From NCBI GenBank assembly GCA_019359035.1, contig JAHHIC010000096.1:1-60426 (forward strand): a stretch of DNA of 60,426 nt. The letters run 5' to 3'. The notes below the pieces were generated by a model, which worked only from the letters and a program-made list of their open reading frames with translations, searched no databases and was not told the origin of the DNA. Every line of letters starts with the position of its first letter. Positions within the stretch are counted from its first letter, which is position 1. The DNA is from Scytonematopsis contorta HA4267-MV1. Lineage in GTDB: Bacteria; Cyanobacteriota; Cyanobacteriia; Cyanobacteriales; Nostocaceae. Shown here piece by piece: positions 43,763 to 52,378 of the stretch. Both the position numbers and the translations under genes were made by a program.

Positions 43763-44461
43763 TTAACGTCTCACTGTATTAGCTGACTGACTGAATAAAA
43801 CATCTCGTGCATTTTCTGGACTAATTTGCTGACTTTTAAACGCTTCGGCTTTCTCATAAGCTTGGATAGTTGCTGGACGTGCTTTTATCGCTTCAAACCA
43901 GCGTTGCAAGTTGGGAAAATCTTCCAGCTTTTGACTTTGGCGTTCGTAGGGTACTATCCAGGGATAACTGGCAATATCGGCAATTGAATAATCTCCTGCT
44001 ATAAACTCCCGGTCGCTCAGTCGTTTATCTAATACCGCATACAAGCGTGCTGTTTCATTCACATAGCGATTAATTGCGTAAGGTATTTTTTCAGGAGCGT
44101 ATTGACTAAAGTGGTGGTTTTGTCCTGCCATTGGTCCAAGTCCCCCCATTTGCCAAAACAGCCATTGCAAAACTTCTGCACGACCTCGAATATTTTTTGG
44201 AATCAATTTTCCTGTTTTGTCAGCCAAATATTCCAAAATTGCACCTGACTCGAAAATAGAAATAGGTTCACCACCATCAGCAGGTTCGCGGTCAACAATT
44301 GCTGGGATGCGATTGTTGGGGGAAATTTTCAAGAACTCTGGCTTAAATTGGTCTCCTGTAGCAATGTTGATGGGAATTAAGTTGTAGGGTAGTGCGACTT
44401 CCTCCAAAAACATCGTAATTTTATGTCCGTTGGGGGTCGTCCAGTAGTAAAGGTCAATCAT
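43763..44461 (-). CDS. Glutathione S-transferase, YfcG/nu-class type
   Basis: 232 residues. Thioredoxin-fold N-terminal half starts MIDLYYWTTPNGHKITMFLE, with the cis-Pro region NNRIPAIVD and FESGAILEYLADK for glutathione binding. The C-terminal helical half has WQMGGLGPMAGQNHHFSQYA, diagnostic of the YfcG/YghU group, and FIAGDYSIADIASYPW. Likely a disulfide reductase or peroxide-handling GST rather than a detoxifying transferase. Confidence 0.9.
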   Translation of the reverse strand: MIDLYYWTTPNGHKITMFLEEVALPYNLIPINIATGDQFKPEFLKISPNNRIPAIVDREPADGGEPISIFESGAILEYLADKTGKLIPKNIRGRAEVLQWLFWQMGGLGPMAGQNHHFSQYAPEKIPYAINRYVNETARLYAVLDKRLSDREFIAGDYSIADIASYPWIVPYERQSQKLEDFPNLQRWFEAIKARPATIQAYEKAEAFKSQQISPENARDVLFSQSANTVRR

Positions 44462-44779
44462 GAGAATGTATCCTGATATATGCTAACCAATCACTATTAA
44501 CTAATAACTAATAAAAATGTCTCAACCCATAGACACAATTTTATTTTCTATATATGACTAGTACCCGCACGTGAAACCCCACCCCCAAAGCCCTCCCCGC
44601 TCTTCGTGAGGGGGCTACGATTTAATCATAAATATTTGCGAAAATTAAAATAAAATTAAAAACCTATTTTTAATCTGTCTATTTTTCGTAGCCCCCTCCC
44701 CGCGTGCGGGGAGGGGGTTAGGGGTGGGGTTTCATGTGCAGGTACGAGAAATATGTTGATGCATTTGTCGCAGGTAGTC
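44462..44779. repeat. Large inverted repeat between GST and ligase genes
   Basis: GTACCCGCACGTGAAACCCC and the CCCTCCCCGCTCTTCGTGAG stretch (about 44561-44618) are mirrored by GCGGGGAGGGGGTTAGGGGT and GGGGTTTCATGTGCAGGTAC (about 44688-44750), with about 70 A+T-rich bases between. It resembles a miniature element; a related half copy lies at about 60110-60142. Confidence 0.7.
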
Positions 44780-46066
44780 CTAATCATCGCACAAACCAAC
44801 AAATCGTCCGTGCCACAATTTTCCTGTCTCAGTTAAACCTTGCGACCGCACAGTAATTTTAACTTTTCCGGGGTTCGCTGTATGACGATAAGCGATTTCT
44901 TCCATTTCTGTTTGGCAAAAACCAGTACCCACAGAACCCATTGCTACCAGTTTACCATTGACTTCTTGCGCTACTTGGATTGCCCCAAACGGTCTACCTG
45001 CGGCTTTTGTTAAAGATAAATTTGTAATAATTAAGTCTAATTCTAAAGAATATTTCGTTCTTACCATTGTGGCACTGCGGGTATCTTTACCACCCACATA
45101 AGCACAATTTTTCTGTACCCAAATTTCCCCTTCTCTACCTTCCGATTCTTGCTTTGCCGCTAATGCTGCTTTTTCTTCTTGAGTGCGAGCAGTCGGCAGA
45201 ACTTCAAAAAAATCACTCGCTAAATATCGACCAATTTCTTCCCCTACAGAAATGCGATCGCACTCGGTTGCAGTTGTTAAATCCCGGTCTGACAACCACA
45301 AAGCCTTAAAAATTGCGAAAACAGCAACAGTTGACGTGTCAGCTTTTCCTTGTGCGATATTAATAGCATCAGCTTGGGGTGCTGTACGGTGTTCGCTACC
45401 CGTCACGGAACGGTAATATAATTCCCCATCCAGTACAAAAGTCCCTATTTTATTAGCAACATCTAATAATAAGCGATTAATTTCTACTGTTGGCTGCTCT
45501 TTTGGCTTCGTCGAACGGGACTGATAATAAATCTTGTCCTTAGTGGCTACAATAACTCTTCTTTGACCATCACGCTTAGCTTGTCCCCAATATTCAGGAG
45601 AGTTTATATAATAATCCCTATCAAATGGAGCATCAATCGCTTGCATTGTAACGATGCTTCCTGGTTGCAAGTGAGATGGTAGTTCAGGGACAAAAATTCT
45701 AGTTTTCCATTCCGGTGTAGTAGTAGTTGAAACCTCAACAGGAACTTTTGGCAAAGAAGTTGGTGGTTTTCTATGCTTTGCTTGTCGTTCGGTGGGTGGG
45801 GTTTTCCCAGTTTCTATATCAAAAGCTTTGTTCCAAAAACCTAAAGCGACCTCTGGGTATCCTTCAGATTCAGCACAAATAGCTAAGCTGATGACTTTTG
45901 TCGCACTAATTCCGTTACCATAACTTCCCAAATATTGAAGCGCTCCGTCCATACCTTGCAAATGCCAAGAGTTTTTGACGATGCGATTATTCCATCGTTC
46001 CCGAATTTCTGAGGGGATTCTCTTGATGCTGTGCCGTCTGGATTCGATATATTCGTTAATATCCAT
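44780..46066 (-). CDS. ATP-dependent DNA-ligase-like nucleotidyltransferase
   Basis: 428 residues. An unknown N-terminal segment (about 1-150, MDINEYIESRRHSIKRIPSE) precedes the ligase core. Motif I lies at K164-R-D-G-Q-R169 (KxDGxR, K164 the expected adenylated lysine), motif III at LDGELYY (213-219), FAIFKALWLSDRDL, motif IV at EGEIWVQK (312-319) and motif V at VRTKY (335-339). The last 90 residues look like the OB-fold (FGAIQVAQEVNGKLVAMGSV). The family seals nicked DNA with ATP. Cyanobacteria use NAD-dependent LigA for replication, so this would be an accessory ligase. The HIP1 octamer at 45258 is inside. Confidence 0.75.
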   Translation of the reverse strand: MDINEYIESRRHSIKRIPSEIRERWNNRIVKNSWHLQGMDGALQYLGSYGNGISATKVISLAICAESEGYPEVALGFWNKAFDIETGKTPPTERQAKHRKPPTSLPKVPVEVSTTTTPEWKTRIFVPELPSHLQPGSIVTMQAIDAPFDRDYYINSPEYWGQAKRDGQRRVIVATKDKIYYQSRSTKPKEQPTVEINRLLLDVANKIGTFVLDGELYYRSVTGSEHRTAPQADAINIAQGKADTSTVAVFAIFKALWLSDRDLTTATECDRISVGEEIGRYLASDFFEVLPTARTQEEKAALAAKQESEGREGEIWVQKNCAYVGGKDTRSATMVRTKYSLELDLIITNLSLTKAAGRPFGAIQVAQEVNGKLVAMGSVGTGFCQTEMEEIAYRHTANPGKVKITVRSQGLTETGKLWHGRFVGLCDD

Positions 46067-46160
46067 AATTTATTGATGAGTTCTTCTAGCAGTGCCAGAG
46101 AGAGCGCTCTCATCAACAATTATTATAGTAAACAAATACTATTTTGTCAATATTTATCAT

Positions 46161-46190
46161 TGTAGAGACCGTACATGTACAGTCTCTACA
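46161..46190. repeat. Dispersed palindrome P6 (GTACATGTAC centre)
   Basis: Arms TGTAGAGAC/GTCTCTACA with centre CGTACATGTACA. The centre differs from those of P1/P4 and P3/P7, and its two sides stay complementary except at one position. It overlaps the 3' end of the SARP-like gene. Confidence 0.85.
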
Positions 46191-46983
46191 TTATTTGGCA
46201 ATAAATCCCAGCACAAATCTCTTTATATAGTGCGATTGTTGTAATATCTGGTTCAACTCCCAATTCCTTTAACAAAATTCTTCGACAACGTTGATATTGT
46301 AATAGCGCAGTATCTTTTTGTCCTTGCTGTGCTAATACCCTGATTAATGCTTGATGTGCAAATTCTTTCCAAGGCTCTAATTGTAAAAGTCTCTGGGCAT
46401 AATATTGTGTTTTTTGCCAATGTTTTTGATTTTCATAATACTTAACTAACTCTATACAAGCATTAACTACTTGTATATGTAGTTCATCTCGTGTTTGTTG
46501 TAACCATTCTTCAAAAGCATCATTATCATTGACTAAAATTTGGTCTAGAAAAGCACCTTTATAAAGAGAAACAGCTTCCTCAAGATTCGCTATATAATCT
46601 TCAGTTAGCTCATTTTTAAGATATTGATATTTTTTAACTACTGCTAAAAATGTAGTAAACTCATTAACATCAAGCTTATAACTACTTGTATAATTAAATT
46701 GAATTGTATTGCGAGAAGTACGAAAAAAAGGAACTTCCATATCAGTATCTTTAAGAAGTTGCCTTAAATGGGCTAAAGCTTTGCGGAGGTTTGCTCGTGC
46801 TCGTTCTGAGGATTGATTTTGCCACAACAATGTTGCCAAAATATCTCGACGATGGACACGATGGGCTTGAGTTGTTAGGTAAGCTAAAAGCAAACGAACT
46901 TTATCGTAAGCAAAATCATTCACAGGTTCTTCATCTAAAGTTACCTCAAAAGTTCCCAGCAACTTTATTTTCAGCCGCGTCAT
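46186..46983 (-). CDS. SARP-like transcriptional regulator (OmpR-type winged helix plus BTAD)
   Basis: 265 residues. The N-terminal winged-helix domain (MTRLKIKLLGTFEVTLDEEPVNDF ... KVRLLLAYLTTQAHRVHRRD ... WQNQSSERARANLRKALAHL) is followed by a BTAD helical domain (YKLDVNEF, LYKGAFL, YAQRLLQLEPWKEFAHQALI, LGVEPD). The NB-ARC and TPR parts of long SARP proteins are absent. In actinomycetes such proteins activate secondary metabolism. A terminal palindrome (P6) overlaps its stop. Confidence 0.9.
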   Translation of the reverse strand: MTRLKIKLLGTFEVTLDEEPVNDFAYDKVRLLLAYLTTQAHRVHRRDILATLLWQNQSSERARANLRKALAHLRQLLKDTDMEVPFFRTSRNTIQFNYTSSYKLDVNEFTTFLAVVKKYQYLKNELTEDYIANLEEAVSLYKGAFLDQILVNDNDAFEEWLQQTRDELHIQVVNACIELVKYYENQKHWQKTQYYAQRLLQLEPWKEFAHQALIRVLAQQGQKDTALLQYQRCRRILLKELGVEPDITTIALYKEICAGIYCQIM

Positions 46984-47178
46984 AAGATATTTCTCTCTAC
47001 ATAAGGTTAGTTTTCATAAATATTTCCAGTTATCGCGACAAATAATACAAAAGTTAACATTTTTGCTTTTTTTTCCACTCTGTTTTCACGCTATTTGAAC
47101 GGAGGGTTGTTAATCTGGGTCAATCCAAATGAAGCTCTTCCTTCATCAAACACCATTTATCAATAGGTCTTATAACTT

Positions 47179-48369
47179 ATGTTGGGTTTCTCAGAATCAG
47201 CAGGAAATTTTCGCGAACTTAATTTCAATTCAAACAGTAATAATTTTTCTGGTTCTGATTCATTTAATTTACTATCAGCCAAAGCATCTGGGTTGAATAA
47301 CTCACTTCCAGGAGTAACCGCATTTACTTCGAGTTCCAGTAACCCTTCTATTGAACCACGTGATGCTGGAGTCTTCACAGTGGGTGACACCGGAAAAGTC
47401 AGCTTCGATTATTTATTTGATGGTGGTGGATACCGAGGTGAGTTAGGCATCTTTAACTTGGAAGGGATGAGCCAATATGAAATAGGGTCAAAAGAATTTA
47501 TTCAAGAAGCTGCAATAAGAGCTTTGCGAAATGACTCGAATTCTGGCTATGTTGTCATGGACGACCCCAGTGAAGGTGCTAAGATTACTGGTGCTACAAC
47601 CTATGAGCGCGATTTGAATACAGGAAACTATCTAGGTAAGAAGACATTTTCACTAAGTTCTGGAAGCCAATTTGGAATTATGCTTGTTCCTAATGGCACA
47701 ATTCAGGAGGCTTCATCTAATCCAGACTTGATTGCTGACAATCGTCCTCTTTTCTCTATATCAGCAGCAAATCCTCAACAAACTACCCAATTAGCTCAAT
47801 TGGTTAATTTTACCAGTGACAGTCAAAACGAAACAAAAGGTATTACCTTTAGCTTTGAGGATATGCAACTGAATCGAAATGCTGACCGTGACTATAACGA
47901 TTTAATTTTTAAAATCGAAGGTGCAACGGGGGTAGCGACTGTAATAGATAAAGTGATTAACCCTAAGAGAGATTGGCGTCAGTCTACAATTGGACAACAA
48001 GTAATACAAAATGCTGTGGAACCAGAAGATTTGGCTGGTAGTACGGTTGATAAAGCACGTATAGTTAATTTTACTTCTGGTAGTTCATCTTATCAGGGAT
48101 GGGTTGGTAGTGGTGATACTGCTGATTATTACAGTTTTAGTTTGGATAAAAGTGGAGATTTGAAACTTTCGCTAGATGGTTTGAGCAGTAATGGGGATGT
48201 TAAGTTGCTTAATGCCGACGGGAATGTGATTTTCATCTCCCAAAATTCGGGCGTTACCGCTGAGTCTATTAATACTACTTTAAAAGCTGGTACTTACAAC
48301 ATTTTAATTACACCATCCAATAATGAGAGTACTGCTTACAATCTGGAATTAAGTTTTACGGGTAATTAG
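47179..48369 (+). CDS. DUF4114 and PPC-domain secreted protein
   Basis: 396 residues with no obvious signal peptide at the ATG. The first 60 residues are Ser/Asn rich. A DUF4114 domain (about 150-250) shows its signature FEDMQLNRNADRDYNDLIFKIEG, a calcium-binding DxDxN-like stretch. The C-terminal 90 residues form a PPC-like beta sandwich (GWVGSGDTADYYSFSLDKSG and TAYNLELSFTG). Such proteins are exported in cyanobacteria, often via type I routes without a cleaved N-signal. Likely extracellular. Confidence 0.85.
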   Translation: MLGFSESAGNFRELNFNSNSNNFSGSDSFNLLSAKASGLNNSLPGVTAFTSSSSNPSIEPRDAGVFTVGDTGKVSFDYLFDGGGYRGELGIFNLEGMSQYEIGSKEFIQEAAIRALRNDSNSGYVVMDDPSEGAKITGATTYERDLNTGNYLGKKTFSLSSGSQFGIMLVPNGTIQEASSNPDLIADNRPLFSISAANPQQTTQLAQLVNFTSDSQNETKGITFSFEDMQLNRNADRDYNDLIFKIEGATGVATVIDKVINPKRDWRQSTIGQQVIQNAVEPEDLAGSTVDKARIVNFTSGSSSYQGWVGSGDTADYYSFSLDKSGDLKLSLDGLSSNGDVKLLNADGNVIFISQNSGVTAESINTTLKAGTYNILITPSNNESTAYNLELSFTGN

Positions 48370-48401
48370 ATTAATTCGTAATTTGTAATTCAAGGATATC
48401 T

Positions 48402-48431
48402 TGTAGAGACGCGATTAATCGCGTCTCTACG
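48402..48431. repeat. Dispersed palindrome P7
   Basis: Same as P3 except for the last base: left half TGTAGAGACGCGATT. It lies 33 bases after the DUF4114 stop, where it might act as a transcription end. Confidence 0.9.
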
Positions 48432-48537
48432 TACCATGAAAGCAGTAAAAAGCACTAAGTTTAATTTTTACAATCAATATTGCAAGCAGAATCTGCAGGA
48501 TTTATAGTAGACTCAGTTGAACTGATTGTAATAACAA

Positions 48538-49038
48538 ATGGATTTATTAATTCGAGAGGCTCAAGTTTATGATGCCGAAGGTATTATCAATGTACTCAAC
48601 CCAATAATCGAAGCAGGAGTTTATAGTTCTCTCGCTGTGCCGTTTTCTATAGAGGCTGAACGAGAGTTTATTTTAAATTTTCCCAAACAAGGAATATTGC
48701 ATGTGGCTATCTGTCGCGATGAACAAAAAATAGTGGGACTTCAAAATGTGGAAGTTTTTTCTAATTATACCCCCGCATTTAATCATGTAGGGGTAATTGG
48801 AACCTTTGTTGCTCTATCATTGAGAAGACAAGGTATTGCTAAAAGTTTATTCAAAGCTACTTTTGAAACTGCAAGCAACAAAGGATATGAAAAACTATTT
48901 GCGTATGTTCGTGCGGATAACGTAGCTGCATTGGCGACTTACCTTAGTCAAGGATTTTCTATTATTGGGACAGCGCGAAAACACGCCAAAATTAACGAGG
49001 AATATGTGGATGAAATTATGATAGAAAAATTTTTGTAG
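48538..49038 (+). CDS. GNAT-family N-acetyltransferase
   Basis: 166 residues with the GNAT order: LLIREAQVYDAEGIINVL (beta1/alpha1), the acetyl-CoA motif A region VGVIGTFVALSLRRQGIAKSLF (R-R-Q-G-I-A), then LFAYVRADNVAALATYLSQGFSIIG. The acceptor substrate (small molecule, peptide or antibiotic) cannot be told. Confidence 0.92.
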   Translation: MDLLIREAQVYDAEGIINVLNPIIEAGVYSSLAVPFSIEAEREFILNFPKQGILHVAICRDEQKIVGLQNVEVFSNYTPAFNHVGVIGTFVALSLRRQGIAKSLFKATFETASNKGYEKLFAYVRADNVAALATYLSQGFSIIGTARKHAKINEEYVDEIMIEKFL

Positions 49039-49104
49039 ATTAGACTTAGTTATATTTGTTTAAACATTTGTTAGATGATATGAAAAGTTACAGCATTTTA
49101 TACT

Positions 49105-49563
49105 TTAGCCTTGAAAGGGTCTTTTCATAATACAGGCAACCTCACCGTAACCAGGATTTCCTACTAATCCTTGTAAATTATCATGTTCGATATCTTCATC
49201 TTGCCCTAGTTTACTTGTCCATTTACCATTAGAAATTTGTCTAGCAACATGCTTTGGTACTTGATTTGAACCAGTATATATAGCTATTTTTTGAAATCCT
49301 TTTTCTAAGTTATCATTCTGTGTGACTTCATAGCCAAGTGTTTGATATGCGGTTTGAAATGCTTCGAGGGTCTCTTCTCGCTTTACACCCGGAGGCCAGT
49401 AGTGTATGTTTTGAGCATCAGGCCACCACAAGTTTTCACTATCTTCTGCTGCCCAAGCGGCACAATTATAATCAATTGTATCTGGACTTGTGAGTTGATA
49501 AGTAGGTAGGCAGGAATAAAGTCCGCTATGTAAACAAATGTAAAATTGACGAGTGGTGCTCAC
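49105..49563 (-). CDS. DUF7689-type protein with papain-like Cys/His pattern
   Basis: 152 residues starting from ATG 49563. The segment YNCAAWAAEDSENLWWP, then KHVARQISNGKWTSKLGQDE and DIEH, followed by YGEVACIMKRPF, fits a conserved cyanobacterial DUF7689 pattern. The Cys in NCAAWA, the His in KHVARQ and the acidic/His end look like a papain-like (CA clan) dyad, so a hydrolase or a toxin-type fold is possible, by inference. Neighbours on the same strand are a small ORF (49625) and a helical unknown (49699). Confidence 0.6.
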   Translation of the reverse strand: MSTTRQFYICLHSGLYSCLPTYQLTSPDTIDYNCAAWAAEDSENLWWPDAQNIHYWPPGVKREETLEAFQTAYQTLGYEVTQNDNLEKGFQKIAIYTGSNQVPKHVARQISNGKWTSKLGQDEDIEHDNLQGLVGNPGYGEVACIMKRPFQG

Positions 49564-49624
49564 AATAAGCCTTGGCGCTGAAGCGCAACTACAAACCTAA
49601 AGTAATTTTTTTCCACCGACTTAC

Positions 49625-49705
49625 TTATCCGCAGCTTGCTAGATTAGGAAAATCACGTTCAATTAATCCTGTAACATAGCGAATCCAAGCATTATTCCCT
49701 AACAT
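49625..49705 (-). CDS. Possible 26-residue ORF overlapping the upstream gene
   Basis: MLGNNAWIRYVTGLIERDFP then NLASCG. Its ATG (49705) overlaps the TAG of the upstream 49699-50112 gene by a few bases. The peptide looks protein-like and may be a fragment of a larger gene. No family is recognised, and it may not be translated. Confidence 0.25.
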   Translation of the reverse strand: MLGNNAWIRYVTGLIERDFPNLASCG

Positions 49706-50112
49706 TTATAACCTCTCTCTCTCCCCCAATTCAGCCAAGCTTTTATCATCTCGGAGGTTTTTCCTCTTTGTTCAGGAGGAACTGGGTCAACTCTTGTAAT
49801 AGATTTTAGTGCCCAAAACCATTGCCCAGATTTTTTCTCAAGTTCGCCAAGTAATAGTGGTATTGCAGCTTCACCCATACCTATAATCTGTTGGTATGCT
49901 GGATGCATTGACATCTGGTTTGTTGATGATACACCATGATTTTCCTCACGCCATTGCTTAACAAGTTTTGCAAAAGTTGCTTCTAGTTCTTTTTGTTTGT
50001 TGATTGGAACTGATTCGTTTTCTTCATCCAATTTTTCTGATAAAAGAGAACGTTCATTATCAGAAAGAGATAAAATGGTTTTTGCCAAAGAGTCAATAAG
50101 TTCTGTATTCAT
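49699..50112 (-). CDS. Conserved-type hypothetical protein
   Basis: 137 residues, soluble and helical. The N-terminal half is charged (LSLSDNERSLLSEKLDEENE), then MHPAYQQIIGMGEAAIPLLL (HEAT-like) and WFWALKSITRVDPVPPEQRG, with AWLNWGRERGY at the end. The last motifs recur in a family of cyanobacterial unknowns. Its stop overlaps the start of the 26-residue ORF. No function is proposed. Confidence 0.6.
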   Translation of the reverse strand: MNTELIDSLAKTILSLSDNERSLLSEKLDEENESVPINKQKELEATFAKLVKQWREENHGVSSTNQMSMHPAYQQIIGMGEAAIPLLLGELEKKSGQWFWALKSITRVDPVPPEQRGKTSEMIKAWLNWGRERGYKC

Positions 50113-50296
50113 ATTTTTTACTAGCGTATAAATTTTAATTATTAGCTATAAATTTTTATGAAGGGTAGCAGAGTATTTAATATAAATTTTAGCATGATGT
50201 AAGTATTCAACGCAATATCTATTTTAAAGTGATAAAAAATACCTGGCAATTAAAAATTACCAGATGCTACAAGGTATTTATATTTAAAAGGAATAC

Positions 50297-50692
50297 TTAG
50301 CTGAGAGATGCAATCAAATTCTCTACTCTTTCCTTAACTTGGTCACGAACGCGACGGAATGTATCAATATCATGTCCTTCTGGGTCATCCAATTGCCAAT
50401 CTTCAAACACGTCTCGGATAACCCATTCGGATGGTAAGTTAACACCGCACCCACACAAAGAAATTACTGCATCGTAATCCTCAGAATTAAATTCGCTTAA
50501 AGGTTTGGAAGTTTGACTGCTAATATCAATACCAACTTCCGACATTACTTGCACGGTAATGGGGTCAACTTCACTTGCTGCCAAACCAGAACTATTGACT
50601 CCGATTTTACCTGCTCCTAAAGTCTTAGCAAATCCTTCTGCCATTTGGGAACGACGAGAATTTTTCTTACAAACAAACATGACCTTTTTCAT
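50297..50692 (-). CDS. arsC: Arsenate reductase (low-MW phosphatase fold, glutathione/glutaredoxin type)
   Basis: 131 residues from ATG 50692. It reduces As(V) to As(III). The CX5R phosphate-binding loop CKKNSRRSQ has Cys8, and the redox pair Cys80 and Cys82 lies in SLCGCGV: the same three positions and length as the Synechocystis ArsC. The acidic DPEGHD loop is also present. It lies last in the reverse-strand ars island, 115 bases after arsH. No arsenite pump follows, so its product As(III) would need another exit. Confidence 0.95.
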   Translation of the reverse strand: MKKVMFVCKKNSRRSQMAEGFAKTLGAGKIGVNSSGLAASEVDPITVQVMSEVGIDISSQTSKPLSEFNSEDYDAVISLCGCGVNLPSEWVIRDVFEDWQLDDPEGHDIDTFRRVRDQVKERVENLIASLS

Positions 50693-50807
50693 TGTGATAA
50701 ATCTCCAGATTTTAACTTGTATAAAATGCTCATTATTCATTAGTAATATTAGATAAATAATGTAATTAAATATTCAATATTTATCAAGTGTGAAATAACT
50801 AATTTCC

Positions 50808-51467
50808 TTAAATCGATTTAGTTTCTAAAGCCTCAGAAGCTGTGACAATTATTTCTTTAGCAGCTTTCTCCTTCCGTTCGCTATGACGGTCTGTCAAATA
50901 ATCAACTTTATCCCGCAGTAGAATAGTAAACTTATAAAGTTCTTCCATGACATCCACTACCCGGTCGCGATAAGGCGAATCTTTCATTGTTCCATCTTCA
51001 TTAAACTCTTGGTATGCTTTAGCAACGGAAGATTGATTGGGAATTGTAAACATCCGCATCCAACGTCCTAAAATTCGCATTGTGTTAACGGCGTTAAAAG
51101 ACTGAGAACCACCGCTTACCTGCATAACTGCTAAAGTTCTACCTTGAGTAGGTCTGACTGCTCCTATACTTAGAGGAATCCAGTCCATTTGATTTTTCAT
51201 TATACCTGTAATATTACCGTGCATCTCTGGCGATGACCATACTTGACCCTCAGACCACTGGCTCAATTCCCGCAATTCCTGAACTTTTGGGTGAGTCTCC
51301 GGCACACTGTTGTGAATCGGTAATTCACGGGGGTGGAAAAACTTAACTTCCGCACCAAATTCTTCAATAATTCTCGCTGCTTCTTCCGCTAAAAGACGAC
51401 TGTAGGAACGCTCCCGTAAAGAGCCATATAAAAACAATATTCTTGGTTTGTGATTGAAATTAGTCAT
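50808..51467 (-). CDS. arsH: ArsH, NADPH-dependent FMN reductase
   Basis: 219 residues. ArsH oxidises trivalent organoarsenicals and acts as a flavin quinone reductase. The flavodoxin-like motif [54 protein letters not shown] and [20 protein letters not shown] are family hallmarks. It is transcribed with arsC; the broken aquaporin gene is 29 bases upstream. Confidence 0.95.
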   Translation of the reverse strand: MTNFNHKPRILFLYGSLRERSYSRLLAEEAARIIEEFGAEVKFFHPRELPIHNSVPETHPKVQELRELSQWSEGQVWSSPEMHGNITGIMKNQMDWIPLSIGAVRPTQGRTLAVMQVSGGSQSFNAVNTMRILGRWMRMFTIPNQSSVAKAYQEFNEDGTMKDSPYRDRVVDVMEELYKFTILLRDKVDYLTDRHSERKEKAAKEIIVTASEALETKSI

Positions 51468-52161
51468 TAACTACACCCAAATAGAAATTCTAAATATTAC
51501 TTAATATCTCTAAATCCGTTAGAAAGCAAACCATACATCAAAACAGCAAACTGCGCTCCTACAATCGGACCAATCCAGTAAACCCAGTGATGCTGCCAAA
51601 TAAAACCCACTAGTGCAGGTCCCAGCGAGCGTACTGGATTCATACTTGCACCCGTAATCGGCCCCATAAATGCAGCTTCTACACCTACAGTTAAGCCGAT
51701 TGCTAATCCAGCAAAACCAATATGTGCGCGTCTATCTAACCCAGAGCCAAAAATGACGAACATTAAAATAAAAGTGAGAACACCTTCCAAAATTAGAGAT
51801 TGCAACCAATTATCGTTAAGCGGTAAAGTCGCTCCCAAATTTCCTACTTTTCCTAAACTTATCAGCAGTACCCCCGAAGCGGCTATAGCACCTAAAGATT
51901 GTGCCATAATGGGCGCCGCTTAAATGTCCAATAGAGTATATTAAAGCAGCAACTACGGCACCAAATACAAAGCTAATACCAATATGGGTGATAGCACCTT
52001 TACTCACTTCGTTCACCATTACCGCCCCAGTTCCGGCAAACACCAAAGTAAAAGTACCTATTGCTTCCGCGAGCGCCTCACGCCAGCAACCCGCCAGTGC
52101 TTTTGGCAAAGAATTCCTTAAATTAGCCTCAATACCTCCTTTAACCACAAAACTCCTCACT

Positions 52162-52179
52162 TTCCAAAAAAAGTTGATG
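52162..52179. promoter_or_regulatory. ArsR-like operator, degenerate
   Basis: TTCCAA-N6-TTGATG, 12 bases from the better site at 52191. It lies within the possible 5' end of the aquaporin frame. Confidence 0.4.
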
Positions 52180-52190
52180 CAATTATCATA

Positions 52191-52208
52191 TATCAAAAAA
52201 AGTTGATA
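52191..52208. promoter_or_regulatory. ArsR-like operator at the aquaporin gene
   Basis: TATCAAAAAAAGTTGATA, a perfect 6-6-6 inverted repeat. The same 18-bp pattern precedes the other genes of this island. Confidence 0.65.
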
Positions 52209-52314
52209 GGTCAAGTAGTTTTAGGTTAAAAGTAACTCCTGATAAGTTAAGAGTTTTAATTTATTGACTTTTATTGTATAAGGGTTTACAAAACCATCAT
52301 AAATATACAAAATA

Positions 52315-52341
52315 GTGGGTAAGCGTGCCCGCTTAACCCAC
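52315..52341. terminator. Hairpin after the first pstS gene
   Basis: GTGGGTAAGC/GCTTAACCCAC pairs around GTGCCC, in the gap between the pstS stop (52379) and the aquaporin gene. It may end the pstS transcript or belong to the GGGCATCC repeat class. Confidence 0.4.
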
Positions 52342-52378
52342 AAGATTTGGTAATTTATTTTTGGAAAATTTTAACTTC

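Larger units (their letters stand above)
51497..52214 (-). pseudogene. Aquaporin (MIP family, AqpS-like), broken by internal deletion and frameshift
   Basis: The N-terminal part (ALAEAIGTFTLVFAGTGAVM ... YSIGHLSGAH) ends right at the expected first NPA box, then continues out of frame. The C-terminal part resumes AQSLGAIAASGVLLISLGKV and keeps the second NPA region, GASMNPVRSLGPAL, to the end. About 22 residues covering NPA1 and the next helix are missing, with a shift of frame. In ars operons such channels pass arsenite out. A working channel cannot be made here unless two fragments pair, which is unlikely. The start codon is uncertain; GTG 52145 is possible. Confidence 0.85.
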
